A stretch of DNA of 64,000 bases from Spisula solida (taxonomy: Eukaryota > Mollusca > Bivalvia > Venerida > Mactridae): contig OX365952.1 in assembly GCA_947247005.1 (NCBI GenBank), positions 31,312,222 to 31,376,221 on the forward strand. The letters are read 5' to 3'. Each line of letters begins with the position of its first letter. The first letter of the stretch is position 1. The position numbers and the translations under genes were made by a program. The notes beneath the pieces were generated by a model. The model searched no databases. It was given only the letters and a program-made list of their open reading frames with translations, and was not told the DNA's origin. Positions 38,253-53,200 of the stretch are shown here, in pieces.

Positions 38253-41200
38253 GTAAGTATCAAGTTTCTAAAATAAGATTCATTTACATGTGTACCTTGT
38301 ATAGTCAGTGTGTCCAAGTTCCTATACGAGGCATGCTCAATAAATAATTGCGTGAACTTAATTTATAACACAAGTAAGCTACTAGAAACCTTTCGCGTAA
38401 ATTTTGATACAAGAAAGCTACTAGAAACCTTTCGCGTAAATTATGATACAAGTAAGATGCTAGAAACCTTTCGCGTAAATTATGATACAAGTGAGCTACT
38501 AGAAACCTTTCGCGTACATTATGATACAAGTAAGCTACTAGAAACCTTTGCGTAAATTATGATACAAGTGAGCTACTAGAAACCTTTCGCGTAAATTATG
38601 ATACAAGTAAGCTACTAGAAACCTTTCGCGTAAATTATGATACAAGTGAGCTACTAGAAACCTTTCGCGTAAATTATGATACAAGTAAGCTACTAGAAAC
38701 ATTTCACGTAAATGTAAATAGCTAGCGCTTAAACATGATCATCTTGTTGTTGTCTAAGATACATGTGCAATGTACCGAACTTCTTTGCCAAAATCTATCG
38801 GTTCATAAACAAAACTTTAATGCAGATCACCAGATAGAGGCAAACAATTTGACATTTTAATTTTCGTCTTATTGTTTGTCTTCTTATTTGTAATGTTATG
38901 CTCCTCTGTATGTTCAACTTACTAGTATATAAACCTGCTTAGCAAAATGTGTTACATAACATTGTGTAGCTGTCCATACCAAAGCAGTAGCCCTTTAGTC
39001 AACCTTCTTTTTCGATGTATTGTCCACTCTATAGTTAAAAATGAAAATTACAAAAGAAATTTGCCTTGGTTTTTTTTTGTGAAACCGTGATCATTTTGTA
39101 TGTGCCATTTGGCATTTTCTTTGTCCAGTGTATTAAGGCTGCTTCGTTTCTCTCAAGTGCATGTGCACTGTATGTGCTGAGTCTTGTTTGTTGGTTGTCC
39201 TTGTGGTGTTTGGTCGTCCTTTTGGTATGTTCTTGTATTCTGGCTCTTGCTACGGATGTGTTTGAGTGGGGTGTCGTGGATTTGTAGCTGTTCAGTAATT
39301 CGTGCACTGATGTTTTTGATGAGTGCTGCCTTCCCTGAACGATTATTATAATTTTTGAGGTGATCATTTCATTCCATGTATTAACGTTTACTATACGACA
39401 CTTGAAAACAAATTTGCGGGTTGAAACGACGATGTCGATCAGATGTAAACTATAAATGTGCCTCATACGTCACAATATATGTGTTTATATTTGAAATAGT
39501 TTTAACATCGCTTGTTTTAAAAGAAATGTCAAACAACTGTGACCTTATGTCGGACTAGGGTAGTAATCACGTTAATGTCATTGTGTGATCTAATTACATT
39601 TGACACAAATAGTTACGTCGGTTAATTGGCCATTAATATAACAGTCTCACCCAGTTTTATTTGATTTTCTTGTTAATTTGAATGATTTCACATTTATTAA
39701 CTACCGACCGATATATACACTATACTGTATAATCATAAACATTTGTGATAATATTTTTTTTGCAGATTTTGTTAATGTACTCGGCGACCAACTTATTCGC
39801 CACAATTTATTGACCCACGAAATACGAACCATAGCGTTGTAGTACTTTGTTTTCAATCCACGAAATGACATCCCCACTAAAATAATGCAATTCTCCAATA
39901 CTCACGAAATTGACTGATACTCACAAAACTGACTGATATCCACGAAATTGACCATTTTACAGTAATGATACGTATGACTGTTTTAAAAATGATTCCGTCG
40001 ATTGGTAAATGTTATTTTTATTGGCATTACGTCATAATTATCTTGTAGGCGTTGTTGTTGATGGATCGGTTTGTATTCTAACCTTCGAACTTTAGTAATT
40101 ACATTAACACGCGAACTATTTCTTGTACAATATGACATTTACTGACACAAATGGTTGTTTTCCTCATTGCTTAATCAAGTCCGCGTAGAATATGTCTTGT
40201 ACCTGTCAACTCTTAATGACAGCATTCCGGTGGATACCCTTTATACGGGCGTGGTTTGTGAGCTTGTCTGTTGGCGCATGCGCGGTATTAACTACAATTT
40301 ATGATGGCTACGCACTGCCGTGTGTATTTGCATTGCATGCGCATTTCAATATTTAGTGACATAATTTCACTTATCAAAACATATAAATATCACAGTTTAT
40401 ATACGAGTCAACTTCCGATTGTCGTTAAAGTCATACATTTGTACAGATTGAATTGTATAGTCTCCCAATAAGTCATACAGTGACCGGAAATCACAGATGT
40501 TGTTGCTCGCCATAAGTAATACACGTTGAATCGTATAGTCTCCCAATAAGTCATACAGTGACCGGAAATCACAGATGTTGTTGCTCGCCATAAGTAATAC
40601 ACGTTGAATTGTATAGTCCCCCAAAAAGTCATACAGTGATTAGGTCTATACGTTTTAGAAAAGCATGTTTGCTTAAATAATTAACATCGTAACAAGGTGT
40701 CGTGTGTTCTTCTTCGTCTGTTTCTGCATTCATCTACAGGGACCTCAAAACCTCAATTTCATTTCCATCTGAAATAACTCCGATATCCTTTGATAAAATG
40801 AAAAAGTACTACACTGTACATTAAAGTTGTGACGTAAAACATGAACCTAAACTATGGAAAGTTAATTAAATATTTGATACTTACAAGATAGTATATCTTT
40901 CAAATACTCGAATATTGCACGTTGATGTATATGTCAGAATAGTAATATCATAATTCTGCTTTAGGGGTGTTGATAAGTCCTCGCTGAAAGTATGCAACTG
41001 TGGTTGCGCGATTTCGTATCGTGAATTCAAGTTAATATAGACTAAGTGTAATATTATACCCCTAAAGCGAGATATGTAACCTAATTGAAAACAATAAACT
41101 TTGCTGCATCGATATCTAAGTGAAGGTTGTTGAAAAGCATGATCTAAAGCCTGATGCAATTCAATGCGCCGTTTGTCCATTTATCATACGGAACCTGGAA

Positions 41201-44200
41201 TTCAGTGAGCATAGGCTCCTGACACGGATGTGGTCTCCAGAAAAAAAACAGAGCCAAGTAAAATGACTTCCTTGTTATAGTTTATTAAGCACAAAACCAG
41301 CTTAATGTTGACTTTGGCATTCGTACAGACAATACAGATTATAAGACCGCAAAATAGAAAGTGACAGTTTTATATTAATCAAAAATACATTCGTATTCTG
41401 ATAAGAAAAAGAAACGCAGTATTTATATTGGAACATATGGCAACATGGCTATTTTCATGATACATTGTGTTAATCCGTTAATCTTGCTCGTAAAATGTAA
41501 ATTAATGTGCAGTTATGTTTTAAATTCAACTCAACCCAATTTTCAACATTATGGTATTTATTTTTTTGGGGTCGAGTTTTAAACTTGTTTATTTTGCAGG
41601 TCATTGTACGAGAGATGTTTACTTATAACATATATTTACATATTTAGTTTTTGTTTTCATATTTCGCGCGTTTTGTTTACGTGATCTTGGCCCTGAAATG
41701 TTATAAAACACCAGTAGGAGTCTATTCAAACTACCTTTCATTCATTATGTGAAATTATTTGTATACTTGTATTTTCCTACAAACAGTATGTATTTAGAAG
41801 TACAACAACTTTCCACCAACAAGTTTGGCATTATGTGTATTCAATAAATCAAACAATGACCGAAGATAAAAACGCATTAAATTCTTAAATTTACCGATTA
41901 TTGTGTCATTCAGGACCAAAATTTGTATCAAATTTCTTGTGAAAAACGAACGACCACACCTTCTACTTATTTTCAATACATTCAATTATTCATTTTTTCC
42001 GTGGTTAGAGTGTATCATTTGAATGGCATATAGATCTTAGATCGCTTCTATTATACCCTAGGTTCAATTGTAACAATGTATCTAATCTTCAACTAATGAG
42101 TCCACAAATACACGCCCCTATTTAAGAAACTTAACCTCAAACGTTGGGGTAAAGTGATTACTCTTTCAGATATGTCTATAATATATTGTTATACTTCCAG
42201 GCAAAAATAACGCAGCTTTTTATGAGTTTGTTATTTGGTTTTATTTTCCGTACAAATATGGAAGCACAGCATGTCACCTTATTATGAATTTAAGTACGAT
42301 TTCTTCTGTATAACAACAACAAAAACAACAACAATGATAACAACAACAACAATGATAACAACAACAACAATGATAACAACAACAACAATAACAATCATTA
42401 TCATACTACTACTTCTACTACTACCACTTACTACTACTAATAATATTAATAATAAATAAAAATAAAATAATAATAAATAATAATAATGATAATAATAATA
42501 AATGCTTTATTGTATGAGGTAAGAAAATATCAAATGGTATTTGGACTCATAGTATGTCTCTCAATATACGTTATTATACTTATGTCAAACTTTATGAAAC
42601 TAATCAATAGCTGACTTATCATACGCCGCTGCGGAGAGATAATTCATAGTGTCGGTACGACTTTGTGAGTGACGTTTTTCGTTAAAGGTGACGTTATGAG
42701 GGGAACACTGTATCTAGAGATTTTAGGGTCACAAACGGTTTTGAAGTGTGCTTGACGTTTATTTTCTTTTTGTGGTCAGTATACTTATAGAAAAAAAATC
42801 TATATGTTTTGTGGTGGTAGACTATTTAATGTCACAGTAAACTTCCAAAAATGTCAAATGTTGAACGTGTACGACATCACATGATAAATTAAAATGTACC
42901 TCTTTAGATAGTTCGTCAGCATTACGAAAAAGACTGATCTAGCTACAGTATATGTAAAAACTATTTCGTACGTACAAATATTTAGAACTACGGTAATCAT
43001 CACGGTCAAACATCGCTATTTTGTCACAAAGCCATTGTTAACAGACACGAACGCTTTCATGGAACACACTCTAGGGGTATATTTAGGTTATGCATGTTTA
43101 TGTACTTTAATCATAGAATTTGTACAGGAGTTTACCTATACAGACAGACCTCCTCAATAACAAGACCATCTCCTGACGGTTTAGATAGAATCAGATATTA
43201 GAATGAAGCACATATGAAAGGAGTAATGAAATGAGTACAAGGCGAAAGGAAAAGAATGGACCGTGTATAAAAGGAACATAAACTGCTAGTTTGTTAAATA
43301 AGCAAATTGTATTTTTCTGTTTTCAGACAATTGGACCACAATGAATTAACCTGTATATCCGATGCCACCGTCGCCAACCTACAGGAAATGATCTATCTGT
43401 GAGTATGACTGCATCTCTATTGTGGATACCGAATGTATAGTTAGCAATATTTTAAAGCACATATGTGTATAGTGCCGCCTTTATTGTATTAAAAGGCCTG
43501 GAAGTTAGACTTATAAGACCACTACTTATATAAACTAAACTGAGGGGCTGAGTCCTGGTTCTAGCGTCAGTCAAACACCCAAAAACTGCTCGAAAAGTTT
43601 GATTGCATAATACTTTTTCACAACTATTGTCAAAATGTCAAATGTTAGTTACACATACCTGTTTACGAGGGAAGTTCAAAAATGACGTAATTAGTACCGT
43701 GTCGTCGTACTTTACCGATTGTGAACTCTAGGGCAAAAGTCTACGCTATTTTTAAACATCCCTCATATTTTCGTTTCTTTGTTTCAATTTCAGAACTTTA
43801 AACAATAACAATCTGACGTCTTTACCTGAAAATATCTTCTCTGGGATGACGAGGTTGAAAGTACTGTAAGTCTACACATGAGTATATTCACTGTTAAACT
43901 GTAAAATTAATATTATTCGTGACGTATCAACTTAATGCTGAATCTTGGATGAATTCGATTATGAAACCAAATTCCTACTGTATGATCGACCTCAGAATTA
44001 CGCAGTAACCAAAAGTAATATCACAGGTTGCAATTAATGTTATACCACTTTTTTTATTCCCCACATCAAAAGATGTTCATGTTTCAGCAGAAAGCTGACT
44101 GGCAAATAAAGGCTATGCTCGGCATATGCTCGGCAGTTTTCAAGGATTCCAATCCTGGTCGTTTTAGTTTTTGACTAATCTATATAATAAACATATTTTA

Positions 44201-47200
44201 AACAATACCATGAAAGGCATCGTAATCATAAATATTATATATACTGCTACACTTTTATGTACCAAATGTAATTAAACTTTTCGTGTTCGTTACAGGCGAT
44301 TGCGAGAAAATCACTTTTTATGCGACTGCCACCTCACGTGGCTTTCAAGATGGCTGCGTCCCAGAAAGAGGCTTGCAAAACATTTGACCTGTCATGGACC
44401 AATCAACTACCGAGGAAGATTATTCAGTCGAATCACTGAAAAAGAGCTTAAATGCAATGGTATGTAAAGAGCACCGCAATAATGTCAGTTATGAGCCGAA
44501 AGATATACCTAGTCATTCATCAAAACCATGTTTTTTTTCATATCTGCAGGTTCGCAAAAATACCAAGTCGAAAATGTTGCGAGCGAAGCGCTAATATACA
44601 CAACCGATCAGGTTAACTTGTGAAGGAGTATTTAATTAACTGTAATAATAAGCTACGTGTTATTGCCGGAAATCCTGTATCAATATAAAGCTGAGAAACC
44701 GCTTCACAAAACCTCAGCAGTAGATATTTTGTTTATTTTTTTCAACTGCAATTACGGTTGCCGAAAAACATCTTCAGTTGTTTGTTTAAAGAGCGGTTGA
44801 TATCAGACAGTCTACCATGTTTTCTAGATTAGTTTGAAGCGACTCAGATGTGTAGTTTGGTTTTGCGTACAATCGTGCATGGTTCTATGAAACATATAAT
44901 TATGCAGCTTGTACTGAGACTACATCATAACATTATAAACGTTTACATTTAATGATTATTTTAGGCCTATTTATTTTTAACTTAATTGTTTTTATCGTGT
45001 TCGGTTTCATGTCCCCATCGTCAGTAGTTCAATGTGTTAGGAGTTCACCCATGCGTTCAAACATAGAAGTCATGGTACCATAGTAAAGATCATTCCGTTA
45101 TGTGTTTGTCTGGGACAGAAATTTCAACTACTGTAGTGTGTTTCCAACGTGGTTGCTGCATGCAACCACTGGACAATGTGTCATTTTAACTCAGTTTCGA
45201 AAGCATATGCAGAACTCTAATCATTATAATTCAATGAGTTCGGAGGTGTTCATCATCGTCTTCAAGCATTTTCTTCGATGATAGTTCTTGTTATACATGA
45301 TTGTACTAGTTTAATATCAGATGTGTTTCTGTACGAGGTGTTTACGAATGACAGCGATGATACGTTGAAAACATGGCTACCATTTTTATTTCTGTATTTT
45401 CTTTCTAAACTCAGATGTGGATTCGTATTCATCACAATGCGACGAGGAATCAATTTGTCCCGAATTGTGTGAATGTACGGGTTCGTCAGTTGATTGCCGT
45501 GGAAAAGGACTATCAGAAGTACCGACAAACTTGCCTTTAGACACAACTGATTTGTAAGTAAAAACTGTACATAATAGTACTACAGTCAGAACTCGATACA
45601 ACGACGCTGTTCGTTTCCAAGAAAAATGTCGTTGTAACGAATATGTCAGTATACTGAATTGATACAAAGAGCGTTTTAATACTTTTGTCCCCAAATATGA
45701 TGTCAGTATAATGAATTTGTCAGTATATCGAATGTCGTTATATCGAGTTCTGACTGTATAAATCATAGAAATGACGTTTTGTCACCATTCTCGAGGACCG
45801 TATAAAATATGCTGGCAAAAACAGAGTCATAAATCCAAGAATGCTGTAGTATTTCTACTACAAAGAACGATATGGCTTCATCAGCCGAAACCACTTAAAG
45901 AACAAAACGCACAGTTGTCGTGGAATTCCACGGTGCAATAATAGTGTACAGCTATTTCGGAAGCACCCTGTGTGGTATTGTTTATTTCGTAACATAATGT
46001 CAATGATCTACCGTAATAGCAAAATGTTTACATCGTAATATTGCCGGCAAAAACATTATATGTGAACTTTACACTCAATATATTACATGTAATATATAGT
46101 GTATGGTTTATTGAACCAACAGCTGCGCCGTATAGTACACAGGAAATCTGTACCAGTGCAGCGTGCGAATGCCTATGCTGTGAAAAACACTTTATTCACA
46201 TATAAATATGATACAGCATTAATATTTTGCGATAAATTTGACGTTTCCTATCCTTCTTTATAAATCACGTTGTTTCAAGTTAACGATAAACGTATTATCC
46301 ACAAATGACCTTTTCATAAAAATGATGAGATTTAGCGATTAGGGCTATGATTAATGGTCCAACATTATAGATAATTCACCGATAAATTGCTGGTCAGTCC
46401 CAGGAGCTTCAAAATATGAGACGTACACTGTGTGTTGGTCATTTACAAAGTAGCCAACAATACAACATTGATATATAGAGATGTTATCTAGGATAAGATA
46501 GGGTGTAAATTTTATAAAACGTTCTATCAATCATTCAGACTTGATCTTCAAGGCATGCATCATATCGTCATTGTCCGGAAGCTTATATCTATGTAAATGA
46601 ACCACTTGGATATTATTTTAACAAAGAATTCATGATTATATTCACGTTTTTGTGAATTTTCTCACCGTCCGAACCGATCATTCGAGATAGCCGCACAAAA
46701 CGATCCATAATTATTATTTCTGACGGCTCCAATACGGCCAAAACAGTGTAAGGACCAAATACCATCTGCGGACAATGATCACTATTACAAAATACCTTAA
46801 TGAACAGACACCCATTTGATTCTCCCATCAGAACATTTTCAATGATATTTAACCTGTTCAAAGGGACCACCTGTCAACGAAGGCCAATTTTTGCTGTTCG
46901 CAATTGGTAGCATTTACCAAATACATGTACATAGCATGTAATGTATACATGTGTCTTTGTATTTACAAACAGGACGACTATAATAATAATTACTTTTTTT
47001 ATCCTTCATTTGAACAAAATAGGGAACTGCAGTTTATTAAAAAAATGAATCAAATATGGCTGTATAACGTAGGTGTCAGTCCAATGCATATATGCATTTG
47101 ATTTAAAATGACACATAAAAAGTGACTTGCGACTCAATGTCTGGAGAGTATAGTAAGGTACAGTCGGTTAAACGGACGAACATCTGAAAAAAACACTTTA

Positions 47201-50200
47201 ACTGGGTTCTTTTTATTACGATTTAATAATGTAGGCTATTGAAGACAAGTGACTCACTAATTAAGGTATCCACTAAAATTTATTAGTGATTTAGTTGTAG
47301 TTATTACCTTTATTGAATTAAGCTCCAAAACGCATACGCAGACAAAGAAAACGTAAATTCATTAACATTTCGATAAGAAAAAAGTTTTAAAATGACACCG
47401 GCATCGTGAAACTAAACCAATGCTGATTGACTTTATTGCTTATCAAAACTAGAAATATTGCCTGAAAAAGTCGGGACAGAAACTACAAGTGTATCATGTT
47501 ATGCCACTTTATATTACCTCGCACTTGGAATATCCCGTTGTACTGATTATGCACAATTCACAAATCAAGTTATGCGTAGATTCGCGTGCTGTTTTTGTTT
47601 TGGTGTTTTATTCGCCGTTTTTGTTTGTTTATTTTTGTTGTTATGAAATCGGCAATATTGTTCATATCTCTGTGCTTATCTGGTTTGACTCAATTTGCTT
47701 ATCTTTCCAAGATATACATAGTTTTTATGGTACTATATATTCGGCAACCGCTCTATGTTCTAAGCGCCCTGAATATTGCGAATAGCGTACGCCACACAAA
47801 AAACGTGAGCACTATAGATGAAAAAATATCTTCCCCAATTTCTCGAGTTCTTAGCAACTCGATTTATTGCATAAGTAGCACTTAGGTATTACAAAAAGCA
47901 GAACTATGAATTTAGGAGCAAATTCGGCTTCTGTTACCGAAAATCACAACTTGCATACTCGTGCTTATTGCGCATACTTGAACGATTGTTGAAACATTAA
48001 GAGCGTTTGTTTTTGCTAACACACCGGTATACGAACTATTATAGAACTGTGCCGAACTATACGTGAGACAAACTGATATATTCTCGGTAGAGAGCGTATA
48101 GTGTATTGTCTAATGGTAAATCGCTGTAACCTGTCAATTTACGGCACCATCTTGTTGATGGACATTTTTCAATTGCTGAACTCGTATTGATAACTCACCC
48201 CTGTGGGAAATAAAGACTCGATGTGGCATAATGAAGCCATGTTACTCAGACAATACAATCAGTTTCTATGCGTCTCTCTTTTTGCCCAAAATCTTGAAGA
48301 AAATCTTGATGAAAACTTGAACTCTATAAAAATATTTCCTGGTGCAGCAACATATCATTTTACAATAATAGTTCATCCATCAAAGTATGGTATACTCCTT
48401 AATTCTTGTATCTCCGAGACGTACGTACATATATATCCCGGCAATATCAACTCATCTTTTTCAAAGAATATCAAAATCCCAGACAATGATGTCTTTTAGT
48501 ATAATATCCAACTCAAAGACATACAGTCAATACGTCATACATAAGTTAGACTTACTGTGCGTCTACACTACTTGCACTTTGGCATTAGAGTATACATTTG
48601 CACCTAAAATCGATAATAATGTTAGTGTCTCTAAGAATAGATTAATCGTATTTTCGATCGTTTTTAATTGATATTAATCGATATAGCATTTTCAATTAAA
48701 TCGATTCCTCTGATTTTCAATAAGTAATCACAGGAAAGGATTGGATAAATTTTCGGTTTCCTATGACAGTTGAGATTGTGTCCGTAGCTATGATAGAAAT
48801 AACATTCGCCTTACTTACAGAGAAACAAACACAAATATTTGATCTCAAAAATAAGTTCAATGAACTAAAGTTTAATCACTACATTACCTCTGTACATTTT
48901 GACAACATATTTCGTCTCTAATATGTTTTTTTTAAATGTGCGCGATAGTGCCTTCATATTTGACAACCTATGAGTGATAGGCCGAGTTAAGACCAAGTCT
49001 GTACTAGATAAAATAACTCTATTACTCTATTACTCGTAGTGAAAAGTTAAAACAATCAAAATCTGTTGAACTTGTTCGCTCACATTTACTTTATATGTGT
49101 GAACAAAGTAAATGATAATATGGCTCATCTCATTCATGGTTTTATTTCAGACGTTTAGAACAGAACAGGATATCTAGAATACGTGCCGGAACATTTGATA
49201 ACATGAACCGTCTTAGAAGAATGTAAGTACATAATATGCTGGGTATAAAATGACTATTGGGAATAACCATGCAATTATTTGAAGTTTTCTGTATGACGCA
49301 GTCCTCCGCTTGACTCTGCAAGTACGTTTGTGAACCTGACACAGTGCAACAAGTTTATACACACCCATGATACGTTGCAAATGTGAAATTTGTTGGCGAA
49401 CTCCTGTAAACATGTCATGCTTCTCTGTCTTACATGACCGTTCTCCATGATGTGACCCCTTCAACATTTGCCCCTTTCAATATATGTCCCTCCATACCTG
49501 CCCCCTCCATACCTGCCCGCTCCATACCTGCCCCTTCCATACCAGATCCTTCATATCTGCCCCCTCCATACCTGCCCGCTCCATACCTGCCCGCTCCATG
49601 GCTGCCCCTTCCATACCAGATCCTTCATATCTGCCCCCTCCATACTTGCTTTCTCCATACATGTCCCTTCCTTGCCCCCCTCCATAACGACCCCCTTTCC
49701 ATATATGCCCCTCCCATACATGCTCCTTCATATCTGCCCCTTTATAGTTGCCCTTCCATTCCTGCATCCCTTTCCATACCTGCCCTCCCATGCTTGTCCC
49801 CTTTCTATACATGTCCCACTCTACGTGCGTCTATTGGTATCTGGATGCCCACTCCTGTCAGGATAAATGTCTGCAATCGGATCCACGTGTCATAGACTAT
49901 TGGCTATTTAACGTTAATACCTGATAACTAAGTTATTCGTCATTGAATTTATCGAATTTGTAAGTATCTATAGAGATAGAATATTTCCGTCGACTCATCT
50001 TCTTACATTGTCACGAGCAAACGTTCCGCGAATTGTAATTCGTCTTAGTGGAGAATTGAAGCTTTACTTAACTCAATAGAATCTGCCAAATTAGCTATAA
50101 AAGTGTCAGTTAGTCGAGGTTTATGCACGAAACGGGACGTCTATAGTACAATCAGTCCGATAAACTTTCTCATAATCTAATCAGACATAGCTTTGGCAGT

Positions 50201-53200
50201 TTCGGTATTTCAAGAAAGGATAAGTGGACTCCATCTGCAAAATGCTGATCACTAGAAATCATTGGATTGCTATTGTGTATGTTCCAATTGATTTTAGTGT
50301 CGGAAACCGATGAAAAGGGGCAAATAAAGCAGTCGTTCAATGACCGAGAGAAACTTAAGACTGAAGAGAAAATGCCGAGCAAAGGAGGCTCATGGCGTCA
50401 TGGTGTTATAAAATTTTATGCATGAACCATTTGTAAAACGTTGGCTTTTAGTGTGTATAGCCATCTTGGCGTATGTTGTCGTTGTTGCTAACAAACAGAA
50501 TGAAAAGGCAAAGCAATTGGTGAATATATAAATGTATATTTATAAGAATTGAATAAAGAACTGATTATTTGAGTTTGCATGTCTCTCAAATAATACAGGA
50601 TTGCCTAATGAAATTGTCCTTTCAATTTGGGGAACAAGCCATACAAATTAAGCATACGCAAAAATACCATATTTCATTTTTTTGTTTTCATTTTTTCAGA
50701 GACGTCAGTAATAATCAGATAGTTGCCATTGATCCGAAGGCTTTCAGCGGATTAACCTCTTTAAATACATTGTGAGTACGATTTGGATGTTATTTATTTG
50801 AATAGAGGTCAAGAGTTTTCTTAAAAACCTTTCTGAAATGTCTCTTATACTGTCATAAGTGACCATGTTATTCAGTCTAGTCATTCAATGAATGCATCAG
50901 AGTTTTACTGTCAACAGGTGGTTGTTTAATACATGTGAATCTAATACATACTAGTATATATAATGACGTCATAACTCATGACGTTGTTTATTTATTTGTT
51001 GTTTATCATTATTATTCCTGAAGAAGACTTGAGAATATAGTCGAAACGTTGAATTATTCTGGAGTTTGTCTCGCTTTATTTTATTTATGATTATGACTGA
51101 TTGTAATACTTATTAAATGTTTGTTGTTTACTGATACCCAATGCTTGTTTATTTTAATTATAAAATTGTAATTTATTCTCGTCTGTTGCAGGATTGTCTA
51201 TGCGAACAAGATAACAGAATTACCGCTGGGTATTTTTGATGGGCTTACAGCTCTCCAGTTACTGTGAGTACTATTCCAATTGTTCTCTCTGTTTTGTCAC
51301 CATCTAGGGCCATCCAATAACGCCTATTCACCAAAAACCATCAATGCCGAAGCTACTATGTTTACGTTTCGAGATATTTACGTATTATAATCGTAAATAC
51401 GAGGCGCATCTTTTTGCCAACTTCCGAAGCGTCCAATCAGAAAAGCACAAACGAGCAAGTTTGTGGTAGAGTAAATACTGAACAGTCAAGACTTAGTATT
51501 GTCATCCAGTGCCATACATTGCATATACGTGTAAATACCGACCTTCTTTGTACGCTTCAGTCATTATATGCCTGACCAAATCTGATTCGATTTGCGAATT
51601 CATTTCTTTCGTCTTCAACAAATTAATGATGCTGATTATTTTGTGTTAACGGTTTGGAATATTTAATTTCTTGAAGGAAACATGTAGCCATGTATTAAAG
51701 GTTGCAACATGGTCTTGGTGGGTTGTTTTTCAACTGCGTTAAATATTGCCTTTTACGTGGCATGCTTCCTTTTCCGCCAAATATGTAAAAGTTCATACGA
51801 GTATATCACGCTTTGCTAGTGGGTGTTTAAGTTACGTGGTTGCTTTATTCAGGGGTGACAACTTACTGTATACAGTTACGTGAAATGTATAACTATGTGT
51901 GACATGTTGATTATTTCAGCTTATTGAACAGAAACAGAATATCATGTGTTCCTGTGGAATCCTTCAAAGATCTCACCAATCTTAACTTATTGTAAGTGGC
52001 ATTTAGCTTTTTTATTACTGTTATTTGAGCCGTTTTACTGTTGAAACTTGGTAATTCATCTAAGACATTCAGTTTTTGGATTGCTAAAACTAGTTCAATC
52101 AACTTTTAGACGATTGGGACTAGGACAGTTCATTTTCTCGCTCGGTTACGTGTTTGGGCATTGTGCCTAGTAATGGTGGTATGTGATGTTTTTATGTTTT
52201 TTCTGTGCTGGGCTTGTTAAGTTGACTGCTGCCTTCCCTGTTATATTACTTTATATTATCTTTTTGCACAAAACCTCGGTTGTTGACTTTTGCAAATAAC
52301 TATATTACCTTGTATCTGGTCTACAGCAATGCCTCTAGTTTTAAATCCAACTCAAGTCAAATCATCTTCATTCATCAGTGGTTAGTCAAGTTCCCAGGCT
52401 ACCGTGTGATATCACTGGTGAAGAATACTCTGTTGAACGAGAATGAAGTCAAATAGTTAAATATTTTATATGATATAGACTGACTACGTTCACATGTAAT
52501 ACCAACATTGTTCAATACTATAAATATTCACTGACATATGTACGGTTCATTCCCTGAATATATTACACATAGTTTGCTATATTCTATCTAAATGTAATCG
52601 TAGGTCATATGTGTATGGGATTTAGTTAGCTAATATTATGTCAATAGAAAAATATGTCTTAGGCTAGATCTAACGTTTCCAATAAGAAAAGGTTCGTCAG
52701 CTACATGGAACATTGAAGATGCAGAAACGGCAAAAAATTGTCGAAATAAAAATTGAGTTTTATATTCATTTGTATAATTTTGTGGTTGGGAAGTATTTGA
52801 AGTATCCTATGAATAACAACAAACATGCACCATGTTTTATACAACAAAACACGTATAATATCTACGATCATATATTGCTGTATTGTTTACTCTAGTGTAT
52901 ATTATCTTAGATAGTTCCATGTCTAAGTAACAAATTAAGACTCATTTATTAGCTTCCACTTTTTACGCTATCTTTCGACAATAATGTAGGAGTTCTTGAA
53001 ACCATGCGAGCAGCGCCTGATTGTCTGACTCTAAGTGTGACATATGACGGTATATATATGAGACTTGCACTTCTATGAATTGCATCAAGATAACATTACA
53101 AAACTGTTTTTTAGCAATTTGTGGAAGATGAAAATGATAGTCTCCTGCAAGATCTGACGTGCATTTGATTTACAGCTTTTGTTTATTGTTAAGAATTTAG

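Larger units (their letters stand above)
38253..43326 (+). other. First visible slit intron (5074 bp)
   Basis: Contains the 39-bp minisatellite (38365-38714), a dispersed repeat copy ending near 39345, a TACTGTA MITE (39723-39964), a 78-bp repeat (40448-40640) and a microsatellite (42312-42505). No exon-like segment recognised. A 99-codon minus frame at 40881-41180 has no family resemblance. Confidence 0.8.

Noticed and set aside
40397..40632. Repetitive 75-codon minus frames (26-residue repeats)
   Set aside because: Produced by a 78-bp tandem repeat. Two frames are equally open and neither resembles a known protein.
44394..44594. 66-codon frame over the D1 C-cap exon
   Set aside because: Wrong frame of the LRRCT1 exon running into the intron. 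The slit frame ends at the GTATGT donor at 44460.
47458..47885. Three overlapping plus frames with hydrophobic stretches as a membrane protein
   Set aside because: Phe/Leu/Val-rich translation is expected from T-rich intron sequence. The three frames contradict each other, and no splice or start context is seen.
49434..49895. 153- and 132-codon proline-rich frames as a protein
   Set aside because: They are the 15-bp C-rich array read in three frames. The array lies inside a slit intron.
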